From: Chloroflexota bacterium
GTDB taxonomy: Bacteria; Chloroflexota; Anaerolineae; J102
DNA length: 35,178 bases
Direction of reading: 5' to 3'
Assembly: GCA_024224665.1 (NCBI GenBank)
Contig: JAAENG010000540.1
Coordinates: 1-35,178 of the forward strand
The notes beneath the pieces are model-generated. The model saw nothing but the letters and a program-made list of their open reading frames with translations, had not been told where the DNA came from and ran no database searches. The stretch's first letter is position 1. Each line of letters starts with the position of its first letter. Shown in pieces: positions 24,037 through 31,032 of this stretch. Made by a program: the position numbers and the translations under genes.

Positions 24037-24267
24037 ATGCAGAAAAAATTGACGATTACTATTGATGAGGAAGTTTATAGAGGGTTGTATGACATCGTCG
24101 GCCCTCGCCGAATCAGCCGCTTCATTGAAGAGTTGATTCGGCCTTATGTTCTCTCTCCCGATCTGGATGCTGCTTATGAGCAGATGGCGCAAGAAGAGAA
24201 CAGAGAAGAGGAGGCTGTTGAATGGGTAGATGCACTTATTGGGGATGTAAAAAATGAAGCGTGGTGA
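24037..24267 (+). CDS. mazE: MazE-like/ribbon-helix-helix antitoxin
   Basis: This 76-residue protein has an N-terminal ribbon-helix-helix-like segment (KKLTITIDEEVYRGLYDIVG, then PRRISRFIEELIRPYVL) and an acidic C-terminal toxin-binding tail (YEQMAQEENREEEAVEWVDALIGDV). It overlaps the downstream mazF by 14 bases, the usual antitoxin-first arrangement, and would repress its own promoter. It begins just 27 bases after the hairpin-array repeat. Confidence 0.88.
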   Translation: MQKKLTITIDEEVYRGLYDIVGPRRISRFIEELIRPYVLSPDLDAAYEQMAQEENREEEAVEWVDALIGDVKNEAW

Positions 24268-24586
24268 GATCTGGTGGGTCAACTTCGACCCATCCGTTGG
24301 CGGCGAAATCCAGAAGCAGAGACCGGCGGTAATTGTCAGCAATAACGCCTCAAACAGGCATCTTAATCGAGTTCAGGTTGTTCCACTGACATCGAACATT
24401 GGGCGCGTTTACCCTAGTGAGGCTCTTATCGAGTTTGATGGTCGAGAGGGCAAAGCCCTAGCTGATCAGTTGACCACCGCAAGTAAACGGCGGCTGGTTA
24501 ATCATGCCGGCAGAATTAGTCCAGATGAGATGCGGCGGATCGAGCAAGCAATACGCGTGCAACTTGGCCTCATTGCGAATCATTAA
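24254..24586 (+). CDS. mazF: MazF/PemK family mRNA interferase toxin
   Basis: This 110-residue protein is a sequence-specific endoribonuclease of the MazF family. Motifs in order are RGEIWWVNFDPSVGGEIQKQRPAVIVSN, NRVQVVPLTSNIG and ALADQLTTASKRRLVNHAGRISPDEM. The catalytic arginine lies in the KQRPAVIVS region and the conserved Thr/Ser in PLTS. The gene looks intact. It converges on tex with an 18-base gap and no terminator between them. Confidence 0.93.
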   Translation: MKRGEIWWVNFDPSVGGEIQKQRPAVIVSNNASNRHLNRVQVVPLTSNIGRVYPSEALIEFDGREGKALADQLTTASKRRLVNHAGRISPDEMRRIEQAIRVQLGLIANH

Positions 24587-24604
24587 TACGTGGTATAACA
24601 CCAC

Positions 24605-26737
24605 CTATAAAACCATACTCAACCCGACCCGTCCCCGCTCCTCGTCCACGCTGATTACCCGAACATCCACCACATCCCCCACACCGACGATCTCGTAAGG
24701 ATTTCGCACATAACGGTCTGCCATTTTGCTCACGTGCACCAGGCCATCCTGCTTGAGTCCGATATCCACAAACGCCCCGAAATCGACGACATTACGTACC
24801 GTGCCTTTGAGCATCATACCCTCTCGTAGATCTGCCAGGTTTAGCACATCTTGACGCAACACCGGTTTTGGCAGATCCTGGCGTGGGTCCCGCCCCGGAC
24901 GGATAAGTGCATCGACAATGTCTTCTAACGTGGGCAAGCCGATGTCCAGCATCTCCGCGATCTCTGCCAAGTCGTTCTCCTGCTTAAATCGTTGCACACG
25001 ACCTGATAAATCGGTCATACGCAGATTCAATCCGGCAAGATCCAACAGTTCTTTGGCTGCAGGATATGATTCGGGATGGATGACGGTATTGTCCAGGCGG
25101 TTGCGGCCTTCGGGGATGCGCAAAAAACCGGCCGCTTGCTCGTAAGCCTTTGGCCCCAAACCTTTGACTTTTTTCAACTCGGTTCGCGCCTTATATGGAC
25201 TATTATCCTCTCGATAGGCAACGATATTTTTGGCCACGCCTTGACTCAGACCCGAAACATAGCTGAGCAGTGCTGCCGAGGCGGTGTTCACATCGACACC
25301 CACATAATTGACCACCGACTCGACCACAGCGTCCAAGGTCTTGGTCAGTTGCTTTTGGTCGACATCATGCTGGTAGAGGCCTACGCCTATCGATTTCGGA
25401 TCGATCTTAACCAGTTCGGCCAGGGGATCTTGTAAGCGCCTGGCTATAGAGACCGCCCCCCTTATCGACACATCCAATTCGGGGAATTCTTCGCGGGCCA
25501 GCGCTGAGGCAGAGTAGACAGAGGCTCCTGCTTCGTTGACGATGACATAGGCCAAACCCGGTTTTTCGCGCACCAATTCTGCCACAAGTGTCTCGGTCTC
25601 TCGGCTGGCTGTGCCGTTGCCAATGGCGATCACCGTGATTTTATCGGCGGCAACCAGTTTGCTCAAGGTCTCCAACGCCTGCGTACGCTGATTCTGTGGC
25701 GGGTGGGGATAGATTGTGATCGTGTGTAAGAGGCGGCCGTCAGGGCCGATAGTAGCGACTTTGCAGCCGGTGCGGTAGGCAGGATCAAGACCCATGACAG
25801 GGCGCTGTTTCAAGGGTGGCTGTAAGAGCAGGTTGCGCAAGTTAGTGGCAAACACCTGAATCGCGTGATCTCCGGCATCCTCACTGAGCCCGCCCCGGAT
25901 ATCTCGTTCCACCGCCGGTCTGATCAAACGATCATAACCATCGACAATCGCCATTTCCACATGCTCAGAAGCGTCATTGGCGCGAGCTACCAGATACAGA
26001 TTGGAGATATCGAAGATCACATCACCCTCCGGCGCTTCGATCTTCACTTTTAGGCTGCCATCTTGCTCTCCTCTGTGAAGTGCAAGCCATTGATGCGGGG
26101 CCATGGCTTTTACAGGCGCCCTGAACTCGTGATAAATGCGATAACGGCCTTCGAGATCGGCGTCTTTGGCGGCGAGTTTGCTCGCGACAATACCTTCCTC
26201 GAATGTGCGTCGCCGAGCCAGTTGTCGCACAACGGCATTATCGCTAACACGTTCGGCGATGATGTCTCGGGCGCCGGCCAGAGCAGCCTGTATATCAGCG
26301 ACTTCGTCGTTTAGATACTCTGCCGCCAGCAACTCGGGATTGAGATTCCTGTCCTGGGCCTGGATGGCGTCAGCCAACGGTTCCAGCCCGCGCTCCTTGG
26401 CCATGGTCGCTCGGGTCCGGCGTTTCGGTTTGTAAGGGAGATAAAGATCCTCCAGCTCCTGTAACGTTGTCGCTGCCTGGATCTGAGCCGCCAATTCGGG
26501 TGTGAGTTTGTCCTGTGAATCGATTCCAGCCAGAATCGTTTGTCTGCGCGCCTCCAACTTACGCAAGTACTCCAGACGTGTTTGGATCTGTCGCAATTGT
26601 TCTTCATCCAACCCAGCGGTGGCTTCCTTTCGGTAGCGAGCGATAAAGGGAATGGTGTTACCGTCATCCAGCAGATAGATGGCAGCGGCAACCTGACCTA
26701 GGGGTAAGTTGAGTTCTTTGGCGATGACTGCGTGCAT
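24605..26737 (-). CDS. tex: Tex-family RNA-binding transcription accessory protein
   Basis: This 710-residue protein has the Tex layout: an N-terminal helical region (GNTIPFIARYRKEATAGLDEEQLRQI, DLYLPYKPKRRTRATMAKERGLEPLA), a YqgF/RNase H-like domain (VMGLDPAYRTGCKVATIGPDG through SVYSASALAREEFPELDVSIRGAVSIARRLQDPLAELVKIDP), helix-hairpin-helix repeats (NTASAALLSYVSGLSQGVAKNIV, LKKVKGLGPKAYEQAAGFLRI) and a C-terminal S1 domain (about residues 640-710). It is slightly shorter than the usual 730-780 residues. Tex binds nucleic acids and affects gene expression; the mechanism is only partly known. Confidence 0.96.
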   Translation of the reverse strand: MHAVIAKELNLPLGQVAAAIYLLDDGNTIPFIARYRKEATAGLDEEQLRQIQTRLEYLRKLEARRQTILAGIDSQDKLTPELAAQIQAATTLQELEDLYLPYKPKRRTRATMAKERGLEPLADAIQAQDRNLNPELLAAEYLNDEVADIQAALAGARDIIAERVSDNAVVRQLARRRTFEEGIVASKLAAKDADLEGRYRIYHEFRAPVKAMAPHQWLALHRGEQDGSLKVKIEAPEGDVIFDISNLYLVARANDASEHVEMAIVDGYDRLIRPAVERDIRGGLSEDAGDHAIQVFATNLRNLLLQPPLKQRPVMGLDPAYRTGCKVATIGPDGRLLHTITIYPHPPQNQRTQALETLSKLVAADKITVIAIGNGTASRETETLVAELVREKPGLAYVIVNEAGASVYSASALAREEFPELDVSIRGAVSIARRLQDPLAELVKIDPKSIGVGLYQHDVDQKQLTKTLDAVVESVVNYVGVDVNTASAALLSYVSGLSQGVAKNIVAYREDNSPYKARTELKKVKGLGPKAYEQAAGFLRIPEGRNRLDNTVIHPESYPAAKELLDLAGLNLRMTDLSGRVQRFKQENDLAEIAEMLDIGLPTLEDIVDALIRPGRDPRQDLPKPVLRQDVLNLADLREGMMLKGTVRNVVDFGAFVDIGLKQDGLVHVSKMADRYVRNPYEIVGVGDVVDVRVISVDEERGRVGLSMVL

Positions 26738-26790
26738 AGGAACGATTCTCTACGGGGGAATTGTATGAACTGGAGATCATGTGAGCGGGT

Positions 26791-26819
26791 TTGTAAATAA
26801 AGGGTCAACTCACTATACT
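26791..26819 (+). promoter_or_regulatory. Promoter of the alpha/beta hydrolase gene
   Basis: TTGTAA (26791-26796) and TATACT (26814-26819) are separated by 17 bases. The predicted start near 26826 leaves a leader of ~90 bases holding two small hairpins (AGCAT/ATGCT and GCCGC/GCGGC around 26828-26856). Confidence 0.6.
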
Positions 26820-26914
26820 GACCGTTAGCATTGTATGCTGGCCGCTTTATGGCGGCAAGCTCCCGACGCCTGTCGTGAATTGATGCATAGTTGGCGAAGC
26901 CAGGAGTGAAAAAT

Positions 26915-27856
26915 ATGACAAGAACGTTATCGCCAGAACTTTTTAGAATGGCACTCTCTGATTGTCTGGGAGAGGGATGGCCTGATCCACCGGCCTTGGA
27001 ACCGATCCTGGGCGAGGTCAGACGGAAGGAGGGCTATCGTCTGCAATCTGTATCCTATCTTTCCGAACCCGGCGATCGCATCCCGGCCTATGTTCTGATC
27101 CCTGACGGTGTCGATGCCAACAGCCCTGCCCCTGCCATCGCAGTCTGGCGCCAGCATAATGGCCAGTTTGATCTTGGCAAGAGTGAGCCAGCGGGTCTGG
27201 CCGGTGACCCCACCCAGCATGCCGGGGTAGCGTTAGCACGTGAGGGCTATGTCGTGATCTGCCCCGACGCGCTTTGTTTCGAAGAGCGCCAGGATGACAG
27301 ACTCGAAGGTGGGGCCTATGAGCGTTTTGCTTATCTGAAATATGTGGTCGAAGGTAGTAGTTTGGCCTGGAAAAATATCCTCGATATGTTCGCTGCCGTC
27401 GACTATCTTTGCATCCGACCGGAAGTTGACCTCGACCGTCTGGGCTGCTACGGCCATTCTCTTGGCTCGACCTTCACCTGGCTGGTCGGACCCTGGGAAA
27501 CCCGCCTGAAATGTCTGGTGGGAAATTGCTGCCTACCTACTTATGCCGCTGTCCATCGCCGTCACTTGTTACATTCTTTCTCCAACTTCATTCCCGGACT
27601 TTTGCCATTTGGAGACATTCCCGATGTCGCTGCCCTGATTGCACCCAGAGCGTTGCACCTTAATTTCGGAAGCGAGGATGCTTTGAGTCCCATCGAAGAA
27701 GTGCGTGAGGCGATGGTAACAATCGGCGACGCCTACGCGGAACTGGGAGCCGAAGCGAATTTCAGCTATTTCATCGAGGAGGGTATCGGACATGCCTGTA
27801 CACCCTCTATGTGGGAAGAAACGCTGAGAACTTTCCGTAAAAATCTACCACTCTAA
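26915..27856 (+). CDS. Alpha/beta hydrolase (dienelactone hydrolase/acetyl esterase-like)
   Basis: This 313-residue cytosolic hydrolase has the nucleophile elbow GCYGHSLGS with S182, a plausible acid D255 in NFGSEDALSP and the histidine H293 in EGIGHACTPSMW. N-terminal strands (GYRLQSVSYLSEPGDRIPAYVLIPDG) resemble esterases acting on polysaccharide acyl groups or small lactones. The long insert EERQDDRLEGGAYERFAYLKYVVEG lies between the oxyanion region and the elbow. The ATG at 26915 is chosen because AGGAG (26902-26906) is eight bases upstream; a TTG at 26891 is less likely. Substrate unknown. It has its own promoter. Confidence 0.85.
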   Translation: MTRTLSPELFRMALSDCLGEGWPDPPALEPILGEVRRKEGYRLQSVSYLSEPGDRIPAYVLIPDGVDANSPAPAIAVWRQHNGQFDLGKSEPAGLAGDPTQHAGVALAREGYVVICPDALCFEERQDDRLEGGAYERFAYLKYVVEGSSLAWKNILDMFAAVDYLCIRPEVDLDRLGCYGHSLGSTFTWLVGPWETRLKCLVGNCCLPTYAAVHRRHLLHSFSNFIPGLLPFGDIPDVAALIAPRALHLNFGSEDALSPIEEVREAMVTIGDAYAELGAEANFSYFIEEGIGHACTPSMWEETLRTFRKNLPL

Positions 27857-27935
27857 GCGGACCGTCGAGGTGTACGTCAGTTTTTGGGGATGTGTTCAAG
27901 AGGTGGGAGTGCCCTGTCTCCCCGGACCATACCTT

Positions 27936-28259
27936 TCAACCAGGTGCGGGTGCGATCACCGTTAGAAAACTCAGAGGCTCGGTACCTTCGTTTTGCACAC
28001 CGTGCACGATACCGGCTGGAGCTAGCACCAGTTGGCCGGGACCACAAGACCGGCTCTCTTCCCCCACGGTAAAGAGTCCTTCCCCCGCCAAAACCTGGTA
28101 GAATTTATCTTGATCGGCGTGATCGTGAAGAGGTTGGGCCTGGCCGGGTAGCAACGTGTTGAGTCCTACCAGCAAGCGCTCACTGAGGAAAAAGGTTGTT
28201 TTGAAGGGCTTTTCAGCTCTGCCCTGGGCGTGGTCGAGCGGTGTTATAAATTGAGACAT
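27936..28259 (-). CDS. Cupin-domain protein
   Basis: This 107-residue protein is a single small cupin barrel. Motif 1 is PLHDHADQDKFYQVLAGEGLF with metal-ligand histidines H45 and H47, and motif 2 is GQLVLAPAGIVHGVQNEG with a further histidine. The fold binds a metal and small ligands; substrate and activity (isomerase, dioxygenase or sensor) cannot be read from the sequence. It is convergent with the hydrolase gene and follows an antitoxin-like gene on the minus strand. Confidence 0.85.
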   Translation of the reverse strand: MSQFITPLDHAQGRAEKPFKTTFFLSERLLVGLNTLLPGQAQPLHDHADQDKFYQVLAGEGLFTVGEESRSCGPGQLVLAPAGIVHGVQNEGTEPLSFLTVIAPAPG

Positions 28260-28296
28260 ACTAACTCCTCAGCCTACAGGGGATTGGTACTCGCGG

Positions 28297-28518
28297 TCAG
28301 GAGGAAACCCATTGCAGAGTGAGCTTGCGATGGGACATCATGCAGTCTTGCAGGTAGAGGTAGATGAGGCTTTGGTATGGAATTCCAGTCTCCTCCGCCA
28401 TTTCCTTGAAGTAGTCAATTACATCGGGGTTGACCCGAAGTGTTACTTGTTTTTTTAAGCGCTTTGCATAGGGATTGGGACGTGATTTCATTTGTGATAA
28501 ATCGTATTCTGTCTTCAT
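28297..28518 (-). CDS. BrnA/CopG-like antitoxin-type protein without a visible toxin
   Basis: This 73-residue protein (MKTEYDLSQMKSRPNPYAKR, LKKQVTLRVNPDVIDYFKEM, AEETGIPYQSLIYLYLQDC) has the ribbon-helix-helix signature of BrnA/DUF4415-like antitoxins. The strand KKQVTLRV and two following helices form the DNA-binding dimer. A longer frame starts at 28551, but family members begin with the MK-EYD segment, so the ATG at 28518 is preferred. The usual partner toxin (BrnT-like, DUF497) is not found next to it. It may be an orphan regulator or an antidote to a toxin elsewhere. Confidence 0.65.
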   Translation of the reverse strand: MKTEYDLSQMKSRPNPYAKRLKKQVTLRVNPDVIDYFKEMAEETGIPYQSLIYLYLQDCMMSHRKLTLQWVSS

Positions 28519-28572
28519 GAGGTAAGTGGTGTTGGTATTGTCACGGCCCATACAGACTGCCCGCCATTAGGA

Positions 28573-29409
28573 CTATTCATTGAATGTAAACGTAGATTCT
28601 GCATAATAACGAATGGCATTGGCGGCCATACGCTCCATCAGCCAATCTGAAAACCAGGCGCGCTTCCGTTCCAACGGCCAGCCTGCCATCAAAATGCCGA
28701 TGGGGAAATTGACATTCAGGGCCCGAGCCGGGATCACATGGCGGGAGATACCGCTGGGGATTTTATGCTCGTTCTGTGCTGCAGCCATGATCTCTTGCGG
28801 AATCAGGCGAGGGAACACGACCAGGGCGGTGATCTCCGGATAGTAGGGTTTCTGGATCTCCCACACATCATTCGATGCCCGGAAGATATCGGCTCGTCCC
28901 TTGTAGGTATTTGCAACATCGTTGAGTAGTCGCATTGCCGGGACACCACTTCCGTCGCTCGCACAGACCATGCGGATGCCATCCTCACAGACGATGTAGG
29001 CAACGGCTTCAGTGGATAATAAGGCATTTCGGGCCTGCTCCTGAGTACATGCCACCAGCGTCAGGTCACTTAGGTTATCCAGCGACTTCTGAAAGTCGTG
29101 CGAGGGCATAGCCGAAACAACATGATACCAAGTATCCACCATCACTCCCGGGTCCTCATAGCTTACAACTTGTGCGATGATGTGAGGGATGCCCACATGT
29201 GCGAAAGCTGTGGTGCGGTTGGCCCCATCCAACACAACGAATCGATTCGTGTCTGGGATCGCCGCCACGATGGCAGGATTTTTGAGAATGCCATTTTCAA
29301 GAATCCTTCTGCTCAGGCGCTCGACCCGGCGGGGATCGGCGTTTTCGTGGGTTAGTAGGGCGGCTGTGGGCAAAACCCGCAGGTCGGGTAAGGCAGTACT
29401 ATCCTGCAT
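28573..29409 (-). CDS. SbnI/SerK-like ParB-fold protein (possible serine kinase)
   Basis: This 278-residue protein has the ParB/Srx-type N-terminal domain of SbnI and archaeal SerK free-serine kinases: LTHENADPRRVERLSRRILENGILKNPAIV with H21-E22, then VVLDGANRTTAF. The C-terminal half also follows SbnI (TWYHVV, YPEITALVVFPR, KIPSGISRHVIPARALNVNFPIGIL). The usual VDGxHR motif reads LDGANRT, with Asn64 replacing the histidine. A role in O-phosphoserine formation is possible from family membership but unproven. The ATG at 29409 has AGGAG six bases upstream. No siderophore or cysteine synthesis genes are adjacent. Confidence 0.65.
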   Translation of the reverse strand: MQDSTALPDLRVLPTAALLTHENADPRRVERLSRRILENGILKNPAIVAAIPDTNRFVVLDGANRTTAFAHVGIPHIIAQVVSYEDPGVMVDTWYHVVSAMPSHDFQKSLDNLSDLTLVACTQEQARNALLSTEAVAYIVCEDGIRMVCASDGSGVPAMRLLNDVANTYKGRADIFRASNDVWEIQKPYYPEITALVVFPRLIPQEIMAAAQNEHKIPSGISRHVIPARALNVNFPIGILMAGWPLERKRAWFSDWLMERMAANAIRYYAESTFTFNE

Positions 29410-29540
29410 ACATGCTCCTGGAGATTGAATCAGAGACAACGTTTTGTTCGAGAAAGCAACTGGCCGTGATTGCTGGCTAGGTTGTACATCGCTGTACAGA
29501 AGCTGACAATGTCAGGTCGATCTGCAGGTGTGCAAACGTA

Positions 29541-30890
29541 TCAATGATAGACAAAATCCTTCCATAGCTTTTCGACCTTAAATCCAGCATCACGAAGCGC
29601 TTGCAGATAGGATTCAGAATCGGCGGGTTCGACAGAGTCCGAACCATCGTCCAGGAAGCTACGATTGATCTTCTTCAACTTCTTGAGGCCCACTTTCTTA
29701 ACAAGTTGGTTGATGAGCTTTGCAGACTTGGTATAACCAAATCCCGTCAGGTCATCTTCACTCTCTGTATCGATCTCCCTCAACCATATCCAATCGTCGA
29801 GGGGCAGATCCTCGGTCTCATAGTCAGATAACTTCGATCTCGCTTCCTCCGGTTTTAGCTTGGCGCGCCGTATCGCCTCGCGGGCGCTCCATTCGGCCCA
29901 GCCCTCAACAAGCCAGCGTTGTCCATAGGGCGAAGACCACATGTGGGCTGCTTCATGGACGATTGTATTGCGTGTGGCGCCATAGGTGAGGGTGATCTTG
30001 TTCTCGTCATCAAAGTAACGGCCACCGTAGCCAACTAGCTCCTGCTGTGATTTCTGTACAATCGTGAGTTTGCCCGGGCCTGTATAAGGGAAACCATTGA
30101 TCTTTTCCAACAAAGGTATTGTTTTTCGTAGTGTGGCAGCCACTTTTTGGGCCCACTCTCTTTCACCCTCCCGGTAAACGATCGTCAAGGTCAGCTCTTT
30201 TTCCTGTAAGGAAATGGGTTTGCTTGTCAGCACTTCGCTCGCAACCGATTTGACAGCCTCTAACGTAAAGGCGTAGGCAAAGGGATCCGTCATGTCTGGG
30301 CACCACACGCCCATACCTGATGGCTCTTCTAGTAACCGGCAATGGTAGCTGGATAGATCAACATCGTAGTTTGCACTCTCCGGAATCGAAGCACTCACGG
30401 TGCCTACATCTCCCAAAAGATAAGCTGTGAGCAGAACCGTATTTGCCGACACATAATCATGTGGTTGCGTGATCCCTTCAAGCTTGTAGCTGAGGTCTAT
30501 GTTCATTTCTTGCTTGTAATGCAAGCGCCTGCCAAAGTTGATAGTCAGGATATCAAAGCCCTTATTCGTCGCCTTGCGATTTGTACGTAGTTTTTTCCCA
30601 TTACCGCGGATGGCCTTTATGTTCTTGGCAGCGGGTGAAATCGGCACCCGAATGCTATTGTAAAAGAGCATGCGGCCGTTCGATTTCTTCCGGGTTTTGG
30701 GGTCCTGATTCACGAAATGTAAATTCGCCGTGATCTCGACAGGCCCTTCTTCATCGGGCAGAGCATAGTGAACTTTCGATTCAATGAGAAGAGGTTCAAC
30801 ATCTGACTGCGCCAGCATCTGACTGGGCATCAGTATGATGGCGATGGCTGCAATCAGGAGGATGCCAGACCACTGTAGAGTTTTAGACAT
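29541..30890 (-). CDS. Secreted peptidase MA-like (gluzincin) protein
   Basis: The 449-residue protein has a signal peptide (MSKTLQWSGILLIAAIAIIL, then MPSQMLAQS) and a beta-rich N-terminal region resembling the M1-peptidase N-domain (HYALPDEEGPVEITANLHFVN). The catalytic part carries H312-E-A-A-H316 in TIVHEAAHMWSS, followed by WLVEGWAEWSA, where E329 or E333 would be the third zinc ligand. This is the gluzincin HExxH plus Glu arrangement. It is predicted to be exported; the substrate is unknown. AAGGA lies seven bases before the ATG. It is divergent from the GH3-like gene. Confidence 0.8.
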   Translation of the reverse strand: MSKTLQWSGILLIAAIAIILMPSQMLAQSDVEPLLIESKVHYALPDEEGPVEITANLHFVNQDPKTRKKSNGRMLFYNSIRVPISPAAKNIKAIRGNGKKLRTNRKATNKGFDILTINFGRRLHYKQEMNIDLSYKLEGITQPHDYVSANTVLLTAYLLGDVGTVSASIPESANYDVDLSSYHCRLLEEPSGMGVWCPDMTDPFAYAFTLEAVKSVASEVLTSKPISLQEKELTLTIVYREGEREWAQKVAATLRKTIPLLEKINGFPYTGPGKLTIVQKSQQELVGYGGRYFDDENKITLTYGATRNTIVHEAAHMWSSPYGQRWLVEGWAEWSAREAIRRAKLKPEEARSKLSDYETEDLPLDDWIWLREIDTESEDDLTGFGYTKSAKLINQLVKKVGLKKLKKINRSFLDDGSDSVEPADSESYLQALRDAGFKVEKLWKDFVYH

Positions 30891-31032
30891 AATGATTCCT
30901 TCAGTTAGGAGTACGAGGCGAAAAGGCTACATGTGAAGACGCCGATTGCTGCAAAAAGATACTCGCTACGCACATAACCACACGTTATTGCCTACATTTG
31001 ACACCGTCCAGCGCCACTTCTATACTCGCAGT

